Source of the DNA: Stomoxys calcitrans
Lineage: Eukaryota; Arthropoda; Insecta; Diptera; Muscidae
Direction of reading: 5' to 3'
DNA length: 64,000 nt
NCBI RefSeq assembly: GCF_963082655.1
Contig: NC_081554.1
Span: 53,185,609 to 53,249,608, forward strand
Shown here: piece by piece, positions 35,401-46,518 of the stretch
Layout of the letters: each line of letters begins with the position of its first letter
Numbering within the stretch: position 1 is the stretch's first letter
The notes under the pieces: generated by a model
Told to the model about the DNA's origin: nothing
Databases searched by the model: none
Seen by the model: the letters and a program-made list of their open reading frames with translations, nothing else
Position numbers and translations under genes: made by a program

Positions 35401-36906
35401 TTATACCCTCCACCATAAGATTGGGGGTATACTAATTTCGTCATTCTGTTTGTAACTACTCGAAATATTCGTCTGAGACCCCATAAAGTATATATATTCT
35501 TGATCGTCGCGACATTTTATGTCGATCTAGCCATGTCCGTCCGTCTGTCCGTCCGTCCGTCCGTCCGTCTGTCTGTCGAAAGCACGCTAACTTCCGAAGG
35601 AGTAAAGCTAGCCACTTGAAATTTTGCACAAATACTTCTTATTAGTGTAGGTCGGTTGGTATTGTAAATGGGCCATATCGGTCCATGTTTTGATATAGCT
35701 GCCATATAAACCGATCTTGGGTCTTGACTTCTTGAGCCTCTAGAGTGCGCAATTCTTATCCGATTGGAATGAAGTTTTGCACGACGTGTTTTGTTATGAT
35801 ATCCAACAACTGTGGCAAGTATGGTTCAAATCGGTAAATAACCTGATATAGCTGCCATATAAACCGATCTTGGGTCTTGACTTCTTGAGCCTCTAGAGTG
35901 CGCAATTCTTATCCGATTGAAATGAAATTTTGCACGACGTGTTTTGTTGTTATATCCAACAACTGTGCCAAGTTCGGCCCATAACTTGATATATATGGTT
36001 CAAATCGGCCCATAACTTGATATAGCTGCCATATAAACCGATCTTGGGTCTTGACTTCTTGAGCCTCTAGCGTGCGCAATTCTTATCTGATCAGAATGGA
36101 ATTTTGCACGACATGTTTTGTTATGATACCCAACAACTGTGCCAAGTATGGTTCAAATCGGTCCATAACCTGATATAGCTGCCATATAAACCGATCTTGG
36201 GTCTTGACTTCTTGAGCCTCTAGAGGGCACAATTTTTATCCGATTTGAATGAATTTTTGCACGAAGTATTTCGTTATGATATCCAACAACTGTGCCAAGT
36301 ATGGTTGAAATCGGTTCATAACCTGATATAGCTGTCATATAAACAGATCTGGGGATTTGACTTCTTGAGCTTCTAGAGGGCGCAATTTCTATCCGATTTG
36401 GCTAACATTTTCATGACGTATTTTATTTTTACTTTCAACAACTGTGTCAAATAAGGTTCAAATCGGTTCATAACCTGATATAGCTTCCATATAAACCGAT
36501 CTTGGATCTTGACCCCTAGAGGTCGCAATTATTATCAAATATGCCTGAAATTTTGTACGATGGATCCTCTCATGACCATCAACAAACGTGTTTATTATGG
36601 TCTGAATCGGTCTATAGCCCGATACAGATCCCATATAAATCGTTCTCTCTATTTTACTTCGTGAGCCCCAATGGGCGCAATTCTTATACGAATTGGCTGA
36701 AATTTTACACAGGTCTCCAACATATAATTTAATTGTGGTCCGAACCGGACCATATCGTGATATCGTTTTAATAGCAGAGCAACTCTTATCTTATATCGTT
36801 TTTTTGCCTAAGAAGAGATGCCGGGAAAAGAACTCGATAAATGCGATCCATGGTGGAGGGTATATAAGATTCGGCCCGGCCGAACTTAGCACGCTTTTAC
36901 TTGTTT
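35401..36906 (+). mobile_element. DINE-1-like element (E4)
   Basis: It begins TTATACCCTCCACCATAAG and carries AAGTATATATATTCTTGATCG and a CCGTCCGTCCGTCCGT microsatellite at 35535-35575. About seven internal ~150-bp units follow. It ends with GGGTATATAAGATTCGGCCC, where TTCGGCC-C-GGCCGAA is a perfect 7-bp-arm hairpin, then CTTAGCACGCTTTTACTTG. It is the best preserved 3' end in the window. Confidence 0.9.
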
Positions 36907-36929
36907 TTAATTCTTTTTCTTCGACTCGG

Positions 36930-38275
36930 ATTGGGGGAGGAGGATTTCCCTCTGACATGTCCTTTCATTTGAGTACGATATATTCTCGGTCATCCTACAA
37001 AACAGTTTGGTGTTGTTTATAATGGGTGGATAGGGTCGATCCCCCCGACCCAAAACACAAATAATTTGAGTCCTTTATTGTCGTGATCTACATGTTCTGT
37101 TGAACGATAGGACGTGACCCAGATACTTGAACCCTTATATCATTATTAGATTCGAACTTTACTGTCGTAGACCTTTCTTTTAATTTTCATACCATCCCGA
37201 TCGAACTAAACGTCCTATGGAAGGGTATTTAATGGGTTGACCGGTACCGGACTCTGTCCCAAAAGTGTATACCAGATTCGTTGTCAACTCCCAAAGACTT
37301 TTCATTTGATACCCATTTTGTGACGTTGGACATTCGTACCTGCTTTGGGGGTTTTTGGGGTTGGGGAGACCTTGTAGACACCTCAAATCAACTTCTTATA
37401 ACAGATGTCTACTCAACTTCCAAACACCTTTCATTTGATACCCATATTGCCCAAAGCGGTAAAGTGGCCTGTTGGAGGGTTTTTTGGGGGTAGGGGACCC
37501 CCCCCCAACACTTTGGGTGAAATTTGTATACCAAGTTCGTAATTTACTCTTACATACATCTCATTTGATACCCATATTGCCCAAAGCGGTAAAGTGTCCT
37601 ATTGGGGGGTTTTTGGGGGTAGGGGACCCCCCATCACTTTGGGTGAAATTTGCATGCCAAGTTCGTAATCTACGCTTAAATACCTCTCTTTTGATACCCA
37701 TATTGCCCAAAGCGGTGAAAGTGTCCTATTGGGTGGTTTTTTGGGGGTAAGAGATCCCCCCAACACTTTGGGTGAAATTTGTATACCAAGTTCGTAATCT
37801 ACTCTTAAATACCTCTCTTTTGATACCCATATTGCGTAAAGCGGTGAAAGTGTCCTATTGGGTGGTTTTTTGGGGGTAGGAGATAACCCCGAACACTTTG
37901 GGTGATATTTTTATACCAAGTTCGTAATCTACTCTTAAATACCTCTCATTTGATACCCATATTGTCCCATTCGATACAAGTCCGTTCGGGTAGGTTTTGG
38001 GATGGGGCGTCCCCCCAGGTTATATGACCTTGAAATTTTTTACCAAATTCGTGTTTTATAAGGTGCCATACAAAATTTCGCTTAAACCGGTGCTTCCATC
38101 CCCGAAATCTGGGGTTTTTGAAAATTGCGGTAAGGGGGAGGGTCCACCCCCTCTTCGGATGTTAAAAAAAGTAGTACCCTATTTTTACCGGGGGCTCAAA
38201 CTCTACCATCTGTGAACATGAAAATCGGTGAAAATCAACCGTTTTTGAGTCTATACGGCACAGTTCAATTTAATT
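36930..38275. repeat. Repeat family R3 with ~128-bp tandem units
   Basis: Six units are marked by TTTGATACCCATATTGCCC (starts ~37306, 37437, 37567, 37693, 37822, 37952; spacing 126-131 bp). Each holds a G-run segment (TTTTGGGGGTAGGGGACC) and a CACTTTGGGTGAAATTTG block. The tail GGGGCTCAAACTCTACCATCTG..GAGTCTATACGG is shared with 45345-45410. Plus-strand frames through it are chance frames. Confidence 0.85.
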
Positions 38276-38890
38276 TTTATATAATAGATAGATTTTATTT
38301 CAGTTTTGTCTATAAAAAAATGCTTTTTTTTAGACTTTGTCTTTAGGAAAAATTAGAATCAAATTTTATCTTTAGAAAAATTTCCATTGTTATTGAAAAT
38401 CTCAGTAGTGGCTTGTTGCATCTTTGCAGTAAATCCCTATAAGGCCCGGGTAGCGTATGAGTTATGTCAATAAGTTCACACTCATTACGAACATTATACG
38501 CCACCATGGCCACAGTATAAGAGTTTCGTGTTTTGGTTTCTATTTTCAAAAGGGTGATTGAAGCAAATCATGCTTACAGTTCAATAAACTACTTTTTTTA
38601 AATTTTATTGCATATTGCAGGAATGGTAATTGCAATATTCCCCTTTACTTTTCTTTGTAATTGCATTTATTTACCCATTAAACCCCCTTAATCTTTAAAG
38701 CAACAGTGTCTCCATGTGTAAATGTACCTCTACGCTACTATATTTATTGTTTGGCCTTTCTTGTGGTTTGTTATCATGTCAACACACATGAGACATGTTT
38801 GCAAGCCTCTGTTAAATTTAAAATTTTACAAATTTCTCCCCGCTCAACTCTAGTAAAAGAGAGTAAGAGTGAGAGTTAAGGTAAGCTCAC
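38276..38890 (-). other. 5' part of Pde11-like intron 1; no repeat recognised
   Basis: The exon 1 donor begins this stretch at 38890. The TTTAGACTTTGTCTTTAGGAAAA words near 38330-38380 resemble the 28-bp repeat at 34600-34740, and the rest looks unique. Confidence 0.5.
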
Positions 38891-39272
38891 CTGCAGCAGC
38901 ATCCTCTACTGCCAGGGGGTAGTTGGGTGTTGGCAATAATGGCTCTTCGATGGCAGGCAAATATGTAAGAGATGTTGAGGATTTTATTGTTGTAGTTGTT
39001 GTTGTTGTTGCATGTGGTTCAGGTGCTGTTGGTATTGTGGTTTCGGTTGTTTTTGCTGTAATGCTGTTGTTGTGTGTGGTTGTGTTGGCTAGGCCAACCG
39101 TTGGTGAAGAGCTTATAATAGACGAAGATGATGAGTTATATTGATATTGTTGTTGTTGCTGCTGAAGCGGCGACAGCTGCTGCTGCTGCTGTTGTTGGTT
39201 ACTATTTTTATTCGTCTTGTTCTTTTTGTAACGACAACCACGAAATCGACACATACTGGCAGCCTGGCCCAT
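38891..39272 (-). CDS. Pde11: Pde11-like coding exon 1 (N terminus, residues 1-128)
   Basis: The first in-frame ATG is at 39272-39270; the frame upstream is closed by a stop at 39335-39333 with no earlier ATG. The product opens MGQAASMCRFRGCRYKK, followed by two poly-Q runs (about residues 26-32 and 37-42), a serine run, a T-rich stretch and a proline-containing end (about residues 103-127). MGxxxS at the extreme N terminus fits an N-myristoylation signal, and Cys8 and Cys13 lie close by. The donor is CTGCAG|GTGAGC at 38891/38890, leaving one base (G) that pairs with GT from the next exon to make Gly128. The exon is CAG-rich, as expected for a dipteran regulatory protein, and unlike the AT-rich repeats around it. 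It could instead be one of several alternative first coding exons. Confidence 0.85.
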
Positions 39273-39799
39273 GGGGCCCGCTAACAATGCGAATGTTAAA
39301 CCCTCCGTTTTAATGAATTTAATTTTGAAAATTTATTGTGAAAATATGACACAATAGCCGAGGAAGCGATAAATGTTTCAGCAACTACTGAACAGGTGTT
39401 GTTGTTGTGGTTGTGAAAGCTACGGGTTCCTCTGTTGCTGTTAGTAGTAGGAATGACAATGCTGATGTTAATTTTGTTACGTCTGCTGTTGTTATTTAAT
39501 GCCCTCAAAGGATTTTGAAATGAATGAAATTTAACGGCTTTTAGTGCTAACACTGGCTCTGTGGCTCTCCTCTTCGTTTTTATGCTTTTGGCGACTGCTG
39601 TTGTTGTTGTTAGGCAATTATTTTGCCTTCTGTTATTTGTCTTTGGGGTGTAATTAGATTCCTTTGAAGTTTGCAATAAAGTTCTTGATTTCAATGAAAT
39701 TGAACCTTGTAATTTATTTAATTTTTGTTGTTGGTCTTGTTGTAGTTCTTGTTGCTGCAGCTGCTGTATATATTGGCAAAGATTAAAGCTCATGTTCAT
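39273..39799 (-). promoter_or_regulatory. Pde11-like 5' leader with a 167-codon upstream ORF
   Basis: Directly upstream of the Pde11 start is an open frame from ATG 39799-39797 (a second ATG two codons on) to TAA at 39298-39296, 23 nt before the Pde11 ATG and in another frame. The translation is Q-rich at its start (YIQQLQQQELQQDQQQ) and then N- and basic-rich, with no recognisable domain. CAG/CAA-rich 5' leaders are common in Drosophila-type genes, so this is probably untranslated leader whose AUGs could act as a uORF. It could also be a separate short protein or non-transcribed sequence. No TATA box or initiator was identified with confidence. Confidence 0.4.
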
Positions 39800-40144
39800 G
39801 CTAAAAGCGTTTTGCTTCTATTGCTTTTCTTTGATGTTGTTATTGTTTTATTGCCCTTTTTCACTTTAAGTACATTATCAACGTTTTCCGTTGAATTTTG
39901 ATGCTTAAAACCTTTTTTATTAAGTTTTTAATTGAATTGAATTTCTTTGTGTTATATCTCTTTTTTAAAAAGCTTTATACATAAAGAGAATTCTTTGATA
40001 ATTATTTTTTTTGAATTGGAAACAACATTGTGATGATGAGATTGACGACAATTATTTTATATTTGGCATGTTTACTTGTTGGGAGATGATTGTTTCGAAG
40101 GAATTGGTAATGAGAGACTTGGCGATGATATTAGTGTTAAAAAT

Positions 40145-41870
40145 TCAGTATACTATATCTGAGAGGAAATAATGAATTTTCCATACAACATTTGTGACTT
40201 TTGCATTTTTTACAAACTTATTAAAAGGCAAAAGTGAATCAGTTGGAAACCTTAAAAAAACCTCCAGAAACTGAGAAAGGTGTAATAGCGTCTCCAAAGA
40301 GAAAGATTTCAACATTCCATTCCACATCGCCTATAAAAGAGGCTGCATACACCTTTGTAAGCTACCGATATGCATGCTGGCAGATATACAATGATCAACT
40401 TCATGGGTACAGGACAGGCGCAGCTAGAGCAAAAAGGCAATGCAGGTTGGAAATACTTGTACAAGGGAAAACCAAGAAACCTGCCCGGCTGAGCGTAGTA
40501 ATGTCAAAAAGGAAAATTTGCAATATATTTTTTTTTTAATTTCTGTTAAGTTTGCAAACATCTATATTTTTTTTAATTTCGATAATTTTTTCAAAATTTC
40601 GATAAATTTTCAAAATTTCGATCAATTTTCAAAATTTCGATATATTTTCAAAATTTCGATAAATTTTCAATATTTCGATAAATTTTCAAAATTTCGATAA
40701 ATTTTTAAAATTTCGATAAATTTTCAAAATTTCGATAAAATTTAAAAACTTTGATGAATTTTCCAATGTTTGATAAATTTTTTTAAATATCCATAAAATT
40801 TTTTATTTTTTATAAATTTTTCAAATTTTGATAAATTTTTCTCCTCCCGTTGGTGACGAGGTACTGTGACATCTTATAACGAATTTTCCATACAAAATTT
40901 GTGACTTTGCATTTTTTCCAAAATTATTTAAAAAGGCAGAAGTGAATCAACTGGAAACCGAAAAAAAAACCTCAGAAACTGAGAAAGGTTCAATAGCTTG
41001 TTCAATAGTCTTGGAAGACAAATATTAAAGCATTCCATTCCACATCGCCTATAAAAGAGGCTGCATACACCTTTCTAAGCTACCGATATGCATGCTGGCA
41101 GATTTTTTTTAATTTCTGTTAAGTTTGCAAACATCTATATTTTTTTAATTTCGATAACTTTTTAAAAGTTTCGATATATTTTCAAAATTTCGATGATTTT
41201 TTTTAATTTCGATAAATTTTCAAAATATCGATAAATTTCTAAATTTCGATAAAAATTTTAAATTTCGATAAATTTTCAATGTATCGATAAATATCTAAAT
41301 TTTGATAAAATTTTTAATTTCAATAAATTATCAAAATTTCGATAAAATTTAATAACTTTGATGAATTTTTCTATGTTTGATACATTTTTTTAAATTTCCA
41401 TAAATTTTTTCAGTTTTAATAAATTTTTCAAATTTCGATAAATTTTTCTCCTCCCGCTGGTGACGACATTTGTGAGGTACTGTGACATCTCATAACGAAT
41501 TTTCCATACAAAATTTGTGACTTTGCATTTTTTACAATATTATTTAAAAAGGCAGAGGTGAATCAGTTCGAATCCCTAAAATAAAACCTGAAATTGGGAA
41601 AGGTTCAATAGCGTCTTAAGAGACAATGATTTCAACATTCCATTCCACATCGCCTATAAAAGAGGCTGCATACACCTTTGTAAGCTACAGATATGTATGC
41701 TGCAAGACATACAAGCATCAACTTTACGAGTACTGGATGGAAACAGCTAGAGCAAAAAGCAATGCAGGTTTGAATTACTTGTACCGCAATAGAAACCCAA
41801 GGAAACTGAGTTAAGTAATGGCAACAAGACACTCGAATCCCATTTAAACACCAAGGTAGGACCACAAATA
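40145..41870. repeat. Higher-order repeat: three ~650-bp composites of a transcript-like block plus AT array
   Basis: The block GTGAATCAGTTGGAAACC..ACATTCCATTCCACATCGCC..GGCTGCATACACCTTT..GATATGCATGCTGGCAGA occurs at ~40215-40520, ~40930-41105 and ~41545-41830. Between them lie 19-bp AT arrays (40565-40850 and 41125-41455). The block's frame reads STFHSTSPIKEAAYTFVSYRY; I do not recognise it, and stops differ between copies. Confidence 0.8.
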
Positions 41871-42084
41871 TACAAGGGACTGTGTCGAATCTCTTAACAT
41901 CTTCCTAAGGACGTACTTCCTGAGTTGCTGAGATGAGACTAAAAAACGAATTTCGACGAATGGACGTTAAAAAAAAAAAAGAATTCAAAATTCGAAGACG
42001 ACTTTCACAGTTTAAAAAAGTCGAAGAGTCAACACAGAAGTCCAATAATATACTTCTTCGTTTGTTTCTCTTTCGGGGCGGCCT

Positions 42085-42478
42085 CAAGGTTATGTTAGGT
42101 TAGGCTGGAAAGAGGGTGCGGATGTAAATCCGTCCCTTGCCACTATGGAAATACACCTAAGCCAGTAATCGACTTGTTGTTCGCTCCAAATACAAAAAAA
42201 TAAAAATTAACCTTGAAAAAGTAAATCCCAGTTAGGAATTCGGTGCTACTTACAAAATCCTTAATTATTTTCCATGCCACGATTCTAAGAGTTGGTTCAT
42301 GTGTGGTATTGAGTCCACACCTAAGTGCCGGTATCTGTTAGACGCGAATACCAATGACAAAGGAAATGCTCCAAGATCTCATCATCTTGTACGCATGCCC
42401 TACACATGCTATCACTAGCCGCAACGATTTTACATAAGTGGGCTCGTAGTCCTATGTGCCCCGTTATTATACCAATTA
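42085..42478 (-). mobile_element. LINE C-terminal/3'-UTR remnant
   Basis: This is the same 3' end as 56545-57000: (minus strand) an ACACATAGG.. / CACTTATGTAAAATCGTTGCGGC segment, a Cys-containing C terminus, a GAATTCCTAAC junction and an AACCTAACATAACC-type end. An AT array starts exactly where it stops (42478). Confidence 0.65.
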
Positions 42479-43445
42479 TTAAAATTTCGATAAATTTTTA
42501 GAATTTTGATAAATTTTTAGAATTTCGATAAATTTTTAATATTTTGGTAAATATTTTAAATTTCGATAAATTTTTGAAATTTCGATAAATTTTTAAAATT
42601 TCGATAAATTTTTAAAATTTTGATAAATTTTCAAAATTTCTATAAATTTTCAAATATCTATATATTTTCAAAAAATCCATACATTTTAAAAAAAATCCAT
42701 ACATTTAGATAAATTCCATACATTTTGAAAAATTCCATAATTTTATATATTTAAAAAATTTTAAAATTTCAGTAAATGTTGAAAATATCGAGAAATTTCT
42801 AAAATTTCGAGAAATTTTTAAAATTTAGATAAATTTTTAATATTTCGAGATAATTTTAAAAGTTCCATAAATTTTTAGAATTTCGATAAATTTTTAAATT
42901 TCGATAATTTTTTTAAATTTCGATAAATTCTTAATTTTATAAATTTTTCATATTTCGAGATATTTTTAAAATTTCCATAAATTTTTTAAATTTCGATAAA
43001 TTTCTTAAATTTCGATAAATATCTTAAATTTCGATAAATTTTTTGAATTTCGATTAATTTTTTGAGTTTTGATACATTTTTTAAATTTTGATAAATTTTT
43101 AATTTTGCCATAACTTTTTAAAATTTTGATAAATATTTAGATTTTCGTCAAATTTTTTAAAATTTCGATCAATTTTTAAATTTTCGATAAATTTTTAAAA
43201 TATTCCTAACTTATTAAAATTTCGATAAATTTTTCAAAATTCCGGTAAACTTTTAATATTTCAGTAAATTTTTAAAATTTTGTAAAATTTTTAAAATTTC
43301 AATAAATTTTGAAAAATTTCGATAAATTTTTAAAATTTTTAATTTTGCTATAATTTTTTAAAATTCGGTAAATTTTTAAAATTTCATTAAATTTTTAAAA
43401 TATCGATAAATTTTTAATATTTTGATAAATTTTTCCTCTTAGATA
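42478..43445. repeat. AT-rich 19-bp array, longest run near 43 kb
   Basis: The unit is about AATTTCGATAAATTTTTAA, repeated ~50 times with a subregion (42650-42740) in which CCATACATTT replaces CGATAAATTT. Confidence 0.9.
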
Positions 43446-43587
43446 AATTTTAAGCCTGTCTTCTATTCTGCTAATGACACAAGGAAGACTTATGACTACG
43501 TATATTTGAGCAAGGATGAATTGCTCTACAATGCATCCACTTTATCTACCTAAAATGGCGCACTTCAGAGCAACAGCTCCGGCTTTG

Positions 43588-43960
43588 TCTAGCGTTCAAA
43601 GCCATCAATACAACTTCCAACAGATGCATGTGTATACCACGGGAGTAGGGTAATTTGTATAGACAAAAAATCTGTCATTGCACAAAAACATATGCATTGG
43701 GAAAAGTACAGCTTATAGACAGGGTTGTCGAGCGTAGATAATGTGGTATTTATATCAAAGAGGCGTTTTCGCAATAAGTTCTGTATTAGTACAACATATC
43801 AACGTACGACCCTTGAAGCTGATGAGACATTCTAAACTAAATTACGAAATGCGTTCCATAGTGGTTGGTGTGTATTGCGATCTCTGGCTTTCCTTTTCCA
43901 TGTGCAAAGAAAAATCTTCGATCATTTTTAATCTCAACTCCCATGGCATATGGTATTAAA
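43588..43960 (-). repeat. Repeat family B copy
   Basis: It has CTAGCGTTCAAAGCCATCAA, the ATGCATTGGGAAAAGTACAG block, AAAGAGGCGTTTTCGC and GCGTTCCATAGTGGTTGG, in the same order as at 58500-58900. Confidence 0.75.
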
Positions 43961-44999
43961 TCAGTGGTCATCCAGAAAAAAAATTCTGAATAAACGCATA
44001 TTATAGCAATAAAATGCCTGAAATAAGCTGCTGTTATGTTTTGTGTTTTATTTTTCATTGTAATAAAATATATTAAAATCCTTTAAAAAAAAGGAAAATG
44101 TCTGCATTGCTTGTCGGCTGCTGTCATGGCAATGTGGCAATGTGGTATTCGATGAATTGGCTTTATTAAATTAAATTCGCATAGAGACATTTGGCGTTGA
44201 GTTTGTTCTAGGATTTGTTGGGAATCTCATATATGTATGTGTGCTAAACTATATATAAGTGTGTGTGTGTGTGTGTGTGTTTTTGTATATTCCATGGTCT
44301 TATATGGTATTTCCGGACACGTGCTTCCTTTTTCTTTTTTGTGCAACACACATGCCTAACATGTCGATAGAATGCCACTACACCACACTGGTCCAATGTA
44401 CGTGCTGTAGAGCACTCATGCGTCAGTGCGTGGAGAAAAGTGTCCCTAATATACTTGAAAAGACCAGAGGGGGGGGACTACAAAAGCCTGACCTTCAGTG
44501 AGACAGAGAGAGATGAAAGTGGTGTGGTAATTTTTTTTTTGCTTTTTATTAAAGCTTAGAGGAGTACAAGAGGAGACACATTTTAAATGGTATGTGGTAA
44601 TAAAATAAAAATTTAATTTATTATAAACCACAATTTTGGGAATATTTTTTGGGGCAATTAAGTAAATTTGAAATATTTAAGCCACACTGGTTTCCAAAGC
44701 TAGTTTCTGAATTATGTGGAATGAAATTAATTGAAATAGTTTAAACACTTTTAATTGCTAATGTCTCGATAAATCATGACGAAATATGCGAATAAGGAAG
44801 GCCTCATTTAACTTTAGGAATTCTAGTTATCTTTAAATGGCGCTAGGCAACAAAAGAGAAAAAAAGCGTATGGGGAATATAGTTTTACAAATAATTAATC
44901 AAATTAACTACCAAAAAAGGCCCTTATAAATTTAGTCAAAATTGCAAACATGAGCAGAGAAAAATATCTGTATCTCGGAATAGGTACTACCCATTTCGT
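43961..44999. other. No gene seen; (GT)n microsatellite at 44259-44280
   Basis: The only structure is an 11-unit GT run followed by a T run, with AT-rich unique sequence around it. Confidence 0.5.
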
Positions 45000-45430
45000 A
45001 AAAACTTTTCAGGAACACTTGGGCTTTCCGAACACTTGGGCTGAAATTTTGTATACCAAGTTCGTGCGCTACTTTTAAATACCTTTCGTTTGATACCCAT
45101 ATTGTCCCAATCGGTAAACATGTCCGTTTGGGTGAGATTTAGGATGGGGCGTCCCCCCCCCTAACTATTTGACCCCAAATTGGTAAACCGATTTCGTGTT
45201 TTTGGGGTACCATAAGGTGGCATACAAAATTTCGCTTAAATCGTTACACCCATATCCGACATTTGATGTTTTTGAAATTTGGGGTAAGGGGGAGCGTCGG
45301 TCCCCTTCGGATATCTAAAAATGTAGTACCTCTTTTCACCGGAGCTCAAACTCTACCATCTGTGATAATTGCATGCAAATCGGTTCTGTAGTTTTTGAGT
45401 CTATACGGAGCAGACAAACAAAGCGTAACA
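45000..45430. repeat. Repeat family R3, compact copy
   Basis: GAAATTTTGTATACCAAGTTC, TTTGATACCCATATTGTCCC, GGATGGGGCGTCCCCCC and GAGTCTATACGGAGCAGAC follow each other as in 37900-38250. Only one tandem unit is present, so this may be closer to the unexpanded form. Confidence 0.7.
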
Positions 45431-45439
45431 ATATCATTT

Positions 45440-46518
45440 TTATACCCACCACCATAGGGTGGGGGTATACTAGTCTAGTCACTCCGTTTGTAACACCTCG
45501 AAATATTCGTCTAAGACCCTATAAAGTATATATATTTTTCTGATTGTCTCGACGTTCTGAGTCGATCTTGCCTTGTCCGTCCGTCCGTCTGTCGAAATCA
45601 CTATAGCAGTTGAACGCGTAAAGCTAGCCGCTTGAAATTTTGCACAGATACTTAATTCTGATGTAGGTCGTTGGGGATTGCAAATGGGCCATATCGGATC
45701 AGATTTGGATATAGCTCCCATATAAACCGATCGCACGATTTGACTTCTTGAGCCCTTGGAAGCTGCAATTTTCATACGATTTGGCTGAAATTTTGCTCGT
45801 AGAGTTCTGTTAAAACTTTCAACAACTGCGCTTAGTGCGGTACAAATAGGTCTATAACCTGATATAGCTCCCCTATATACCGATCTCCCGATTTGACTTC
45901 CTGAGCTCCTAGGAGCCACAATTTTGGTCCGATTTGACGGAAATTTTGCATGTAGTGTTCTTTTAAGACTTTCAACAACTATACTGAGTAAGGTCCAAAT
46001 CGGTTTATAACCTGATATAGCTCCCATATAAACCCATCTCCCAATTTGACTTCTTGAGTCCCTACAACCTGCAATTTTTGTCCGATTTGGCTGAAATTTT
46101 GCATGCGGTGTTCTGTTATGACTTCCAATAACTGTGCCTAGCCATAGCTGCCATATAAACCGATCTCCTGATTTGTCTTCTTGAGCTCTAACACGCCGCA
46201 CGTTTTGTCCGATTTGACTGAAATTTTACATATAGTGATCCGTTATAATTTCCAACAACTGTACCTAGTACGGTCCGAATCGGTCTATTAAGCTGAAATT
46301 TTGCACAAGTATGGACTGAATTCGTCTATAATCCGATAGAACTCCCATATAAACCGATCCCGAATTGGTCCATAACTTGATATAGCTCCAATAGCACAGC
46401 AATTATTATCCATTGTTTGCCTTTGAAGAAGTACCAGACAAAGAATGTGGAAAATACGATCCATGGTGCAGGGTATATAAGATTCGGCCTGGCCAAACTT
46501 CGCACACTTTTACTTGTT
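45440..46518 (+). mobile_element. DINE-1-like element (E5)
   Basis: It runs from TTATACCCACCACCATAGGG to GGTATATAAGATTCGGCCTG..CACACTTTTACTTGTT. The microsatellite is short (GTCCGTCCGTCCGTCTG at ~45577). Internal units use GATATAGCTCCCATATAAAC and GAAATTTTGC words, close to those of E6. The 240-codon minus-strand frame is produced by the repeat units. Confidence 0.85.

Larger units (their letters stand above)
14102..39272 (-). other. Pde11: Pde11-like phosphodiesterase gene, 5' portion (three coding exons, two complete introns)
   Basis: Three minus-strand exons join in a single frame: 39272-38891 (phase-1 end), 20117-19709 (phase-2 end) and 14245-14102 (phase-2 end). Every junction has GT..AG borders and compatible phases. 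The joined product is about 312 residues, low-complexity (Q, T, S, N) at first, then a conserved block running from EFVQDYFI into RKATRQVVDAW. That block resembles the N-terminal extension of PDE5/PDE11-type cGMP-binding phosphodiesterases, enzymes that hydrolyse cyclic nucleotides. The tandem GAF and HD-type catalytic domains would follow off the left edge of the window. Intron 1 (38890-20118, ~18.8 kb) and intron 2 (19708-14246, ~5.5 kb) are packed with repeats. An alternative is another member of the PDE5/6/11 group; I favour Pde11 because the N-terminal segments fit my recollection of the Drosophila gene. This was not checked by search. Confidence 0.85.

Noticed and set aside
38923..39313. 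Plus-strand ORFs with V-, A-rich runs at 39 kb
   Set aside because: They are antisense to the poly-Q/poly-T exon 1 of the Pde11-like gene.
40145..41865. Block encoding STFHSTSPIKEAAYTF as a conserved protein
   Set aside because: It appears three times but with different frames and stops; it is part of a higher-order repeat and no domain was recognised.
45479..46201. 240-codon minus-strand ORF, the longest in the window
   Set aside because: It lies wholly inside DINE copy E5 and consists of its internal units and 5' microsatellite.
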